From: Nemertoderma westbladi
Taxonomy: Eukaryota; Xenacoelomorpha; Nemertodermatida; Nemertodermatidae
Length of the DNA stretch: 23,858 nucleotides
Assembly (NCBI GenBank): GCA_032718475.1
Contig: JAUCBJ010001889.1
Span: forward strand, 1-23,858
Reading direction: 5' to 3'
Under the pieces are notes generated by a model that searched no databases, was not told where the DNA came from, and was given only the letters and a program-made list of their open reading frames with translations. The stretch's first letter is position 1. Each line of letters opens with the position of its first letter. Shown here piece after piece: positions 13,678-20,950 of this stretch. The position numbers were made by a program, and so were the translations under genes.

Positions 13678-14378
13678 AGTATGTCGGTCTCTAATGTGAT
13701 TGTCAAGTTCTTGTCATAATATAAATAGCGTAAAATTCCCCTTATTGTTTGTATATTTTTTTGTAATTTGTTCTTGTTTAATTTGTTTATAGTAATATTA
13801 TTCAAACGACTTACAAATATTATAGTTAAAAAATTATGTATTAATTTTTGTATTTGATATATTGTAAACGATTTATTGAAGGCATAACAACTTGGCACTT
13901 AAGGGTAAATAAATTACAATAAAATCTGGCACTGAATCTACAACACATTCAATTTCTATTCCATTGTGATACGCCCCCTATACAAAGTCGCAAAACAGAT
14001 ATATGAAGAATTCCTTTGGAATACACTAGGTGGGATCGAAAACTATAAACTGTCCCTCCCTACTTGCGTGTTATACACAAGATACACTAGGCTTTCATTC
14101 CTCTGTCACTCGTATACAGTCCACGCAAAATACAGCACCATGGTACAAATGATTATATTACTTTACATCACCAGTTACATGAGTACATTGAGTTCTTTAA
14201 TTTAATTTAATTTAATTTTCTGTCTTATTTTACAAGCGTTTAAAAAATATGATGAATCGAACAATATCAAACTTTTGTTTAGCCACACCCCAACTATTTG
14301 TCTTTCCAAAAATAAATTATATCTTCTAGAATTTGTTGTATGTTTGTTAGTATCGGGAAGTTTGAAAATCTCGAACAT
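13678..14378. other. AT-rich upstream region of the dynein gene
   Basis: No gene is seen. The sequence is strongly AT-rich and should contain the 5' UTR and whatever promoter drives the dynein frame on the minus strand. I see no convincing TATA box or initiator. A short (TTTAA)n run lies at about 14196-14216. No target-site duplication marking a retrocopy boundary can be recognised, because its partner would lie beyond the adaptor. Confidence 0.6.
14196..14216. repeat. TTTAA microsatellite
   Basis: About four tandem copies of a TTTAA pentamer inside AT-rich intergenic sequence. No function is suggested. Confidence 0.8.
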
Positions 14379-14975
14379 TAGTGGGACTGGGAGTGTCCTA
14401 TTGCTCTAAATGATTTTCATAAAACTGTGACGGGATCCAGGAGGGATCCCGATTTATCCGATGTGGTAATTTAGTCCACGCGTCCCCGCCGTGTATAAGG
14501 GTGAAATAAAGTAACTGAGTTCTGAAGTTCGGTGTATAATAATAATAGGGCATAGGATATAGATATAGATATAATGTGTACAAGGCGGGATACGGTAACT
14601 AAAGTCCCGTGATCCCCTAACTAAACTAATTGACTACCAACCTACGCTAGCACTGCTACACTGAGATAACTGAATCACTGATTAATAGGTTATTGGTTAT
14701 ATTGCACGGTGGCCTTACTGCTACTCAATCGATGCCATTCCCCCCTCTGATTGGTTAATACCCTTGTTGGCGCCCCGTGGAGTATTCCCGTTCACTCCAC
14801 CTGTTCTCTCTGGGTTAGGGGTTTGGCCCCTGACCCTCTATTGTGTGCTTCCTTCCCACTCTCATTGGGATGGCACGAGTTGGTTTATTGCCCAATCTCG
14901 TGGCTCCCAATATTGCTTATCGGCTTATAACTTTATGGGGTGTTGGCGGGATTGAATAAGCTAACACTCCCCCCC

Positions 14976-15004
14976 ATGCTATCTTCCCGGTAAGAAGATA
15001 GCAT
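14976..15004 (+). repeat. perfect 11-bp stem hairpin
   Basis: ATGCTATCTTC (14976-14986), loop CCGGTAA, then GAAGATAGCAT (14994-15004). The stem has no mismatch. It is followed by CAACCTAAAAAG, with no T-run. Its role is unknown. Confidence 0.8.
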
Positions 15005-15129
15005 CAACCTAAAAAGTGCGTTACAATCCCGCTGGATCCCGATCTAGTATCGGGTGTGGGGTGGAATTCTTTTCTCTAGGAGCCGGCTTTCCAGGCCGCC
15101 CCCTATGGGTATGATAACGCTACCCTGTG

Positions 15130-15420
15130 TGCCTGGCGTCTCATGTCGGGCCGATCGCGCTCACCTCCCACGCAACTTTTGTTTCCCCAACATTTCCGCC
15201 CTACCTCACCTTCACTCTCACCATAACTCTCTCACATTCGGACCTCCTCGTCCTTTACTCAGCCTCTTATTCTCCCCCCCCCCCCCCACACTGAAATTGC
15301 ATCGGCACTCTCTCCGCACTCCGCACTATTACTCCGTCCCTCAACCTCACTTCGACTGTCTCTTCCCTTCTGACGAATCTCCCCCCCCTCTCGTGCCGTC
15401 GCACTCAAGAAGTGTGAAAT
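15130..15420 (+). repeat. pyrimidine-rich tract with C14 run
   Basis: About 290 bases are strongly enriched in C and T on the plus strand, including an uninterrupted run of 14 C at 15274-15287. This bias is what keeps a Ser/Pro-rich plus-strand frame open here; I see no sign that the frame is a gene. Confidence 0.7.
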
Positions 15421-15541
15421 TGTCTGGCGTCTCGTCCATAGTGCCATAGTCAGTTATCCCCGAGTCCCACTAGCTAGTTGAGAAAGGTTGTATGACTATA
15501 GTACTTACTCCGATCGTGTATTTTACTGCTAATTACTACGT

Positions 15542-16965
15542 ACGTACATTAGGGCGGTGCGTTTTTTACTTTTTTTCGATTTCATTGTTCTACCGGTGCA
15601 CAAAAGTTGCCAAATGGTAAAAAAATAAGGCAAAAAAAATTTCTTTAAATTTCGTCTATGTCTTCACGGATCCCAAGAGGGTTGAAATTTTGTGCCATCG
15701 CGATGCACCATAATGAAATTTATAACAATATAACACATTGATTAAAGATCAATGACTCAAAAAAGAACTTCCTGCATGCATCAAATGTCATCACATGGGT
15801 CCAAACTTAGTTAGATACCAAAATTTTAATTTTTGGATTAAGGGAAGTAGTGCCACAGGCACATGACCAGAACTTACTCTTTGGCGCAAGTGATGATTAT
15901 TCTCAATTTTGGTGATGGACAACTTTTAGTTCTCCTACGGCATTAATATTATGCTCATTAGAACCGCAATGACCGATTTAGTGGGGGTAGACACCATCAA
16001 AATAAGCATAGAGCGAATAGTTCTTGAGATATTACAGAAAATGTTAATTACGGCACAAGTCAACATTACTGCCTTGATGATTTATAGACAAATACACAAA
16101 AATGTTACTTCTATTTATCTTAAGGCATCAAAAATAGACATAACACTGCAACAAATTGATTTAGTGTATACAGGGACCTTCAAAATTAAAGAGTAGTGAT
16201 TAATTCACTATAGTTTTTGTACAAAATGTGTGGAATGGGTCAATTTAATATCAAGTAGTAATTGGTGGATATAGTCTTGACATTTCGTAAAATAACTCAA
16301 GAACTAATGACTCTACTCTTATTTTGAAGGTGTCTTCACCCATTATATCGATCATTTCTGTGATGTGTCTATTATTGATTCCTTGAGATAATTCAATATA
16401 TCATTTATAGTGTATTTGTCCATATCACATCAAGGCGGTAATGTAGACTTGTGCCGTACTTCACATTTTCTGCGATATCTCAAGAACTATTCGCTCTACG
16501 TTTGTTTTGAAGGTGTCTACCCCCACTAAATCGGACATTGCGGTTCTAATGAGCATAATATGAATGTAGTAGGAGAACTCAAAGTTGGCCATCGCGAAAA
16601 TTGAGAATAATCATCACTTGCGCCAAATGGTAGGTTCTGGCCATGTGCCTGTGGCACTAGTTCCCTTGACCCAAAAATTAAAATTTTGGTATCTAACTAA
16701 GTTTGGACCCATTTGATGACATTTGATGCATGCAGGAAGTTCTTTTTTGAGTCATTGATCTTTCTACAAAGTGTTATATTGTTATACATTTCATTATGGT
16801 GCATCGCGATGGCACAAAATTTCAACCCTCTTGGGATCCGTGAAGATATAGATGAAATTTAAAGAAATTTTTTTTGCCTTATTTTTTTACCATTTGGCAA
16901 CTTTTGTGCACCGGTAGAACAATGAAATCGAAAAAAAGTAAAAAACGCACCGCCCTAACGTACAT
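15542..16965. mobile_element. foldback (long-TIR) non-autonomous DNA transposon with 8-bp TSD
   Basis: The element body is 15550-16957 (1,408 bp). It starts TAGGGCGGTGCG and ends with the exact complement. The two arms mirror each other along almost their whole length: the first 104 bases at each end are identical (15550-15653), similarity stays high for about 550 bases, and it fades near the centre at about 16254. The element is flanked by the exact direct repeat ACGTACAT at 15542-15549 and 16958-16965. An 8-bp duplication is typical of hAT-like (also P-like) transposases. There is no transposase gene, and the short plus-strand frame inside (about 15951-16196) is simply arm sequence. Nearly identical ends and an intact duplication suggest a fairly recent insertion. 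Confidence 0.93.
16250..16560. repeat. internal direct repeats of the foldback arm, period about 183 bp
   Basis: Within the right arm, a block containing CTCAAGAACT...TTTTGAAGGTGTCT begins near 16296 and recurs near 16479, a spacing of 183 bases. The copies differ at many positions. The mirror-image arm contains the corresponding blocks (around 15990 and 16170). Internally repetitive arms are a known trait of foldback-type elements. Confidence 0.65.
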
Positions 16966-17089
16966 ACAATTGCACTTATATGATTATTTGCATTAATTAA
17001 ATTTGTATTTAATAGTTCGTACGTTCCATGCGGCGCCTTCCAGGCGCACCACTTTCCAGTCTCAGTCTCACTCCCTCGTCTCTGGGAAC

Positions 17090-19015
17090 TTATCTGTTCC
17101 TCCTCACGTCCTCTTCCCTGGCCCGTTTCTTGGTTATCACCGCTCCTCTGGCATCATCCGCTTTCTGCTTCCGGACCTTCGCCGCCACTTCCTTGCTGAT
17201 CCCGGTCGTTGGCTCCTTGGGCGCTGGTGTTATTAATGCCCGATACCGCTTCGCCGGTGGCCCCTCAGAATGGCCTGGTTGTCTCCCTCGCGTGGCGTCC
17301 CATAGGATCATTTTCATTGCCTTTGGTACGTGTTCCGCCAAGAAATCCCTAAACTCCCTCCGGTTCTCTGGTGTCCACCTGGTCAGGTACCGTTGCGTGT
17401 TCATAACTCCGGCGAACGACGCCGCCGTTGCTACCTCTTGATAGGTAAACGGTAACCTTCGCTTTATGATTTCCATGTGGGTCTCCTGGTTTATGAGGAA
17501 GAAACCCCACTTGAACTCCTGGGCCTTCATGCGCTGGCGCGTCATGGCCCCGACGTCGGCCCACTCCTCGAATCTTGTGAACTTCTCCTCGTCGCTCATC
17601 CAGTCGCACTCGCGCCCGTAGTGTCCCCGAAAGTGGCACTTTGGACATCGGTTATGCAACCGTGGACACGCCCCCATCCTGTGGCTTGGTTCTCTACAGT
17701 AGAGACAAAAGGTTCCCCGTTGGAACCGGTATAGGCAACTGCTTTCCTGATGGGTCTGTCTCCCACAGTAGTCGCAGCCGAGTACCAATGTCTCCCGTCC
17801 CACCTCGTCTTTCGTCCCAAGCGATCTCCGCGGTCTATGGAGTCGCTGGTAGGCGAACTTCTCTACGTTGCTCTCCCTGTTTACGTCGATCTCTCCGCCC
17901 CTCTCGGGCATCGTCTCCCCGAATACTATCCGTGGTGCCGTTCCCGGTTGCTCGCCCAACCTGATGGTGCTCCCCGCGAAATCCATCGCCGGCTCCTCGT
18001 GCACCCAGGTCCGCTTGCCGGATCTGTTCCAGAAGGCCCTCGCCCCACTGGCTGTCACCACCCTTCCGCCAACCCAGTCCGTGTCCGAGTGGCCTATCCT
18101 CTCGATGGGCGGCATCTCTCCGAACTCGTCGTCGCCGTCCTCCTCTTCTGGTAGTGTCTCCAATCCCGGTATCCCGATGGATCCACTATGTCCCTTCCCG
18201 CCTTGACTCTCGCCCGTAGCTCTCCATCCCTCTAGCTCCCTTAACTTCCTTGGCGGTTGGTCGCCCTCGGCGCCCGCTGGTATGGGCATCGTTTGCAACC
18301 CCGACGTCGACTGTTTCGGCGATCCCACCGTCCATCCCAATTCTCGCCCTAGAGACTCCCCCGAACTCCCTGACGAAGTCCAATGAAGTTCGTCTAGGCC
18401 CGCCTGTTCCTCGAAGCCGTAACTCTGTGCCCTGGCCTCCTCTTCCCTCTCCTCTGCTTCTATCCTCTCCCGTCTAGCAACTTCTTCCAGTCGCTTTGCT
18501 TCTCGTCTGTCCGCCTCTAGCTGCTCCCATCTCTGATACGGTGTATCTGTCTCCCCGTCTACCAGATGTCGGCTGTTGTAGTACACCGACTCGCCCTTCA
18601 GCCCCGGGTGGTCTACCAGACCGTCAAAGGCCGTCTTAAAGGCTCTCCTGTAGCTTAGGGGTGATCCCGATAACAGAAATGCCCCTGGTTCCCTTTCGAT
18701 AACTACGGTCATGAATAAGTTAAGCAAACTTATCATCATCCAGTCCTCCTGCAGGATATATCGCTTCTGATATACCTTTATCGCTCCTCTACGAAACTGA
18801 TATACCTCCTGCTTTCCCGGTCTCGCTCCCCACTTCAGCGAGTTCGCTAGTTCTGCTCCGTATTCTTCCCTAAACTTCCCCCAATCCATTGGTTTGTGGC
18901 ATACGAGCCCCAATAATTGGCCCATCGCCACCGCCCCGCATTGGCCTGTGTTTTCGACTACCCCCAATCCATCCGGTGCCGTCATAGCCATAAAGACTTT
19001 CTGCATATCCAGCAT
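17090..19015 (-). CDS. C-terminal half of an exonuclease/zinc-knuckle (Gag-like) protein
   Basis: This frame of 641 codons opens with residues that look like the second half of a DEDD 3'-5' exonuclease fold (DMLDMQKVF..., then a helix around ILQEDWMMISLLNLF, residues about 80-100). A charged Glu/Arg-rich coiled coil follows near residues 163-199. A low-complexity acidic/Gly region leads to three CCHC knuckles between about 17605 and 17780: CDYCGRQTHQESSC, CLYCREPSHRMGAC and CPKCHFRGHYGREC. Each has the C-x2-C-x4-H-x4-C spacing of nucleic-acid-binding Gag proteins. The tail is Lys/Arg-rich and could act as a nuclear localisation signal. The frame overlaps the upstream frame by 34 bases in the -1 register; the first ATG is probably not a real start, because the exonuclease domain begins in that upstream frame. 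No reverse transcriptase or protease is present nearby. I infer a retroelement Gag-like or captured gene and do not recognise the family. Confidence 0.75.
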   Translation of the reverse strand: MLDMQKVFMAMTAPDGLGVVENTGQCGAVAMGQLLGLVCHKPMDWGKFREEYGAELANSLKWGARPGKQEVYQFRRGAIKVYQKRYILQEDWMMISLLNLFMTVVIEREPGAFLLSGSPLSYRRAFKTAFDGLVDHPGLKGESVYYNSRHLVDGETDTPYQRWEQLEADRREAKRLEEVARRERIEAEEREEEARAQSYGFEEQAGLDELHWTSSGSSGESLGRELGWTVGSPKQSTSGLQTMPIPAGAEGDQPPRKLRELEGWRATGESQGGKGHSGSIGIPGLETLPEEEDGDDEFGEMPPIERIGHSDTDWVGGRVVTASGARAFWNRSGKRTWVHEEPAMDFAGSTIRLGEQPGTAPRIVFGETMPERGGEIDVNRESNVEKFAYQRLHRPRRSLGTKDEVGRETLVLGCDYCGRQTHQESSCLYRFQRGTFCLYCREPSHRMGACPRLHNRCPKCHFRGHYGRECDWMSDEEKFTRFEEWADVGAMTRQRMKAQEFKWGFFLINQETHMEIIKRRLPFTYQEVATAASFAGVMNTQRYLTRWTPENRREFRDFLAEHVPKAMKMILWDATRGRQPGHSEGPPAKRYRALITPAPKEPTTGISKEVAAKVRKQKADDARGAVITKKRAREEDVRRNR

Positions 19016-19620
19016 ATCGTGTCCGGACCGATGATCCTCTCCGCGTCCTCGCGAATCGCCGATCCCACTTTCGTCGTCGACTTCTCCCTTACTAAGACTT
19101 GTACCGCTTTCGGTAATCGGTCTAATTTCGGCCCGTCCTTCTTCCCATACGTCCCTAGGTCGAATAAGAAGATGTCCCCATTTGGCGCGGCCAAATGTAG
19201 GAGTATGGTCCTGGCCGACCCTGCCGTTCCTCGTCTTGAACCCGCTTCGTCTTCCACGGTTCCCTCGTCATCTAGGATCATATATCCTCCCCTGTTGACG
19301 GACTCTATGAACCTCTTCCAGTCCTTCCTCGGTGATTCCCTCGGGTACTTCGGAATCCCGAACTTCGCCTCGTCCCCTTTCACCACGTAGTGGAAGTGTT
19401 GGAAGATCGCGTTGTCCAGCGACGGCGTTCCGTAGGTCCCGACCAGCCGCTGCTCGTGCATCTCCCGGAAGTGGTCCTGCAGCGCTCGTGCCGCGTGACC
19501 CCTTTCCAACTTCTCGTAGTATCCTCTCGTCTTCTCTTCCGGGTGTCTTTCGGTGAAATCCACCAGTATTTCTTTTCCTCCTGACTCCGCCTTTCTCTTC
19601 CTGATCAGCTTACTCGCCAT
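18982..19620 (-). CDS. N-terminal half: DEDD 3'-5' exonuclease-like domain, frame-split
   Basis: The ATG at 19620 gives 212 codons (an open GTG extends three codons further, but GTG is not a usual animal start). After a Lys/Arg-rich N-terminus, residues from about 110 resemble the RNase D/WRN/EXD-type exonuclease fold. Exo I looks like LDDEG (D-x-E), followed by a strand ILLHLAAPNGDIFLFDLG. Exo II looks like KVGSAIREDAERI, with the catalytic-type Asp near residue 192. The frame ends at a TGA (18982-18984) just after Exo II, while the remaining half of the domain lies in the overlapping -1 frame. The two frames are therefore probably one gene broken by an indel, or joined by ribosomal frameshifting. 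The exonuclease assignment rests on motif shape only. Confidence 0.7.
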   Translation of the reverse strand: MASKLIRKRKAESGGKEILVDFTERHPEEKTRGYYEKLERGHAARALQDHFREMHEQRLVGTYGTPSLDNAIFQHFHYVVKGDEAKFGIPKYPRESPRKDWKRFIESVNRGGYMILDDEGTVEDEAGSRRGTAGSARTILLHLAAPNGDIFLFDLGTYGKKDGPKLDRLPKAVQVLVREKSTTKVGSAIREDAERIIGPDTICWICRKSLWL

Positions 19621-20118
19621 TCCGAACACTACACTCGCTCACCTGCAGGGTGGTGCCTTACCAAGGCGCAATACAGATGAGTGAAGTATTTAAGATGTTT
19701 CGTACAGTTCGATAATGGCCTACTTTCTACTTAATTGCGCCTTTCAAGCTAAATTTAACCTAATTAATTTCGGAGCTAGTAAATCAGCCTAATTTACAAT
19801 TTCCGTCCGTTACTTTTATTATGTTCTAGAACGACTTTCCTTGTGTTGCCACTATTTTACGATTTTAGCCCTATTCTATTTATTTGTTTGTTTGCTTTGA
19901 TTCTACTGTCCTACTACCTACTACTGCCTATGGATTTATTCTATTCTCTGATCCATATTCTGGCCTACTCTGTGGGCCCATGCAGTACAGCAGTATGCGT
20001 CGTGTGGCCACACGATTTATCCAGCTGTACTCATATGCCCCCCTCTCGCTACTAACTCTACTTACTGCTAACTAATATCTATATCCTATTTACCCCTTTT
20101 ACCTCTCACTCTCTCTCT
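19621..20118. other. non-coding stretch upstream of the exonuclease gene
   Basis: No gene is seen. It contains a 10-bp perfect inverted repeat (AAGGCGCAAT at 19663-19672, complement at 19734-19743) and a nested inverted repeat at 19984-20031. Since the downstream frame is on the minus strand, the first 100-200 bases would be its leader or promoter; no clear promoter motif is visible. Confidence 0.55.
19984..20031. repeat. nested inverted repeat
   Basis: An outer 8-bp pair, AGTACAGC (19984-19991) and GCTGTACT (20024-20031), encloses a perfect 14-bp palindrome CGTGTGGCCACACG (20001-20014). The segment could fold as a compound hairpin. No function is assigned. Confidence 0.7.
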
Positions 20119-20793
20119 CTAACTAATGGTACTACGTACCCCCTAACTCTAACTCTAACTAGGTACCACGTACCTACTAACTCTAACTCTAACTAGGTAC
20201 TACGTACCTACTAACTCTAACTAACTATTGGTACTACGTATCCTCTAACTCTAACTCTAACTAGGTACTACGTACCTACTAACTCTCTAACTATCGGTAC
20301 TACGTACCCTCTAACTCTAACTAACTATTGGTACTACGTACCCTCTAACTCTCTAACTATCGGTACTACGTACCCTCTAACTCTAACTCTAACTAGGTAC
20401 TACGTACCTACTAACTCTCTAACTATCGGTACTACGTACCCTCTAACTCTAACTCTAACTAACGGTACTACGTACCCTCTAACTCTCTAACTATCGGTAC
20501 TACGTACCCTCTAACTCTAACTCTAACTAACGGTACTACGTACCCTCTAACTCTAACTCTAACTAACGGTACTACTTACCCTCTAACTAACTAACTAACT
20601 CTAGGTACTACGTACCTACTAACTAACTAACTCTAGGTACTACGTACCTACTAACTAACTAACTCTAGGTACTACGTACCTACTAACTAACTAACTCTAG
20701 GTACTACGTACCTACTAACTAACTAACTCTAGGTACTACGTACCTACTAACTAACTAACTCTAGGTACTACGTACCTACTAACTAACTAACTA
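20119..20793. repeat. minisatellite: CTAACT/CTAA runs alternating with GGTACTACGTACC hairpins
   Basis: About 20 copies of the core GGTACTACGTACC are separated by variable runs of CTAACT or CTAA. The core can fold as GGTAC-TAC-GTACC. The last six units (starting 20601, 20633, 20665, 20697, 20729 and 20761) are exact 32-bp copies; earlier units vary from about 29 to 40 bp with point variants such as ACCACG and ACTTACC. The homogeneous right end and heterogeneous left end suggest recent expansion at the right. The repeat may lie within an LTR of the BEL/Pao element to its right. Confidence 0.95.
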
Positions 20794-20822
20794 TTATTTT
20801 TATTTTATTTTATTTTTATTTG
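20794..20822. repeat. TTTTA-type simple repeat
   Basis: A T-rich run of TTTTA/TTTTTA units. On the minus strand it reads as a series of overlapping AATAAA-like motifs downstream of the BEL/Pao frame, so it could serve as a polyadenylation region. Confidence 0.6.
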
Positions 20823-20851
20823 TGTGGGAAGGGCGTCTCGCCCTCAATCCC

Positions 20852-20862
20852 ACCCCCCTCAG
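20852..20862 (-). other. possible polypurine tract / 3' LTR boundary of the BEL/Pao element
   Basis: On the minus strand, about 90 bases after the stop codon, CTGAGGGGGG is followed by TGGGATTGAGGGCGAG. A purine run directly before a TG dinucleotide is what is expected where an LTR retrotransposon's internal region meets its 3' LTR. The far end of that LTR and the partner LTR are not found in the window, so the boundary is inferred. Confidence 0.4.
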
Positions 20863-20950
20863 TCCAAAACTTGGACGACTAAACTCCACTCTAACTCCAA
20901 TTTAAGGTGCCCCTTCTAGAAGACAGGTAACACCTCTGCCCGCACCTTTT

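Larger units (their letters stand above)
14379..15472. mobile_element. candidate solo LTR or TIR element
   Basis: The segment is bounded by a perfect 10-bp inverted repeat, TAGTGGGACT at 14379-14388 and its complement at 15463-15472. Read as an LTR its ends would be TGGGACT...AGTCCCA (about 1.09 kb); read as a DNA element it would have TA target duplications. No longer target-site duplication is visible. On the minus strand a TATA-like (GATATA)n stretch at about 14553-14572 would sit where an LTR promoter is expected. The minus-strand start shares the 9-mer CGAGACGCC with the putative LTR start near 20840. No coding region is seen. The interior holds a pyrimidine-rich tract and a hairpin, listed separately. 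The identity is uncertain. Confidence 0.35.

Noticed and set aside
13678-13760. TATA box for the dynein gene
   Set aside because: Only generic AT-rich sequence is seen on the minus strand; no motif stands out from the background.
14768-14776. TGGCGCCCC resembling a retroviral primer-binding site
   Set aside because: No LTR end precedes it and no Gag frame follows on the plus strand; nine bases can match by chance.
14976-15010. Helitron 3' end (hairpin followed by CTAA)
   Set aside because: The base after CTAA is A rather than the expected T, and no matching 5' end or rolling-circle gene is present.
15054-15449. 131-codon plus-strand Ser/Pro/His-rich frame
   Set aside because: It is produced by the pyrimidine-rich tract, which lacks stop codons; composition is low-complexity and no domain is visible.
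15951-16196. 81-codon plus-strand frame as a transposase fragment
   Set aside because: It lies in foldback arm sequence repeated in inverted orientation and shows no transposase motifs.
20119-20793. CRISPR-like array or telomere
   Set aside because: Spacers are simple CTAACT runs, not unique sequences, and the host is an animal; the array is internal and broken by hairpin cores, so it is not a telomere tract.
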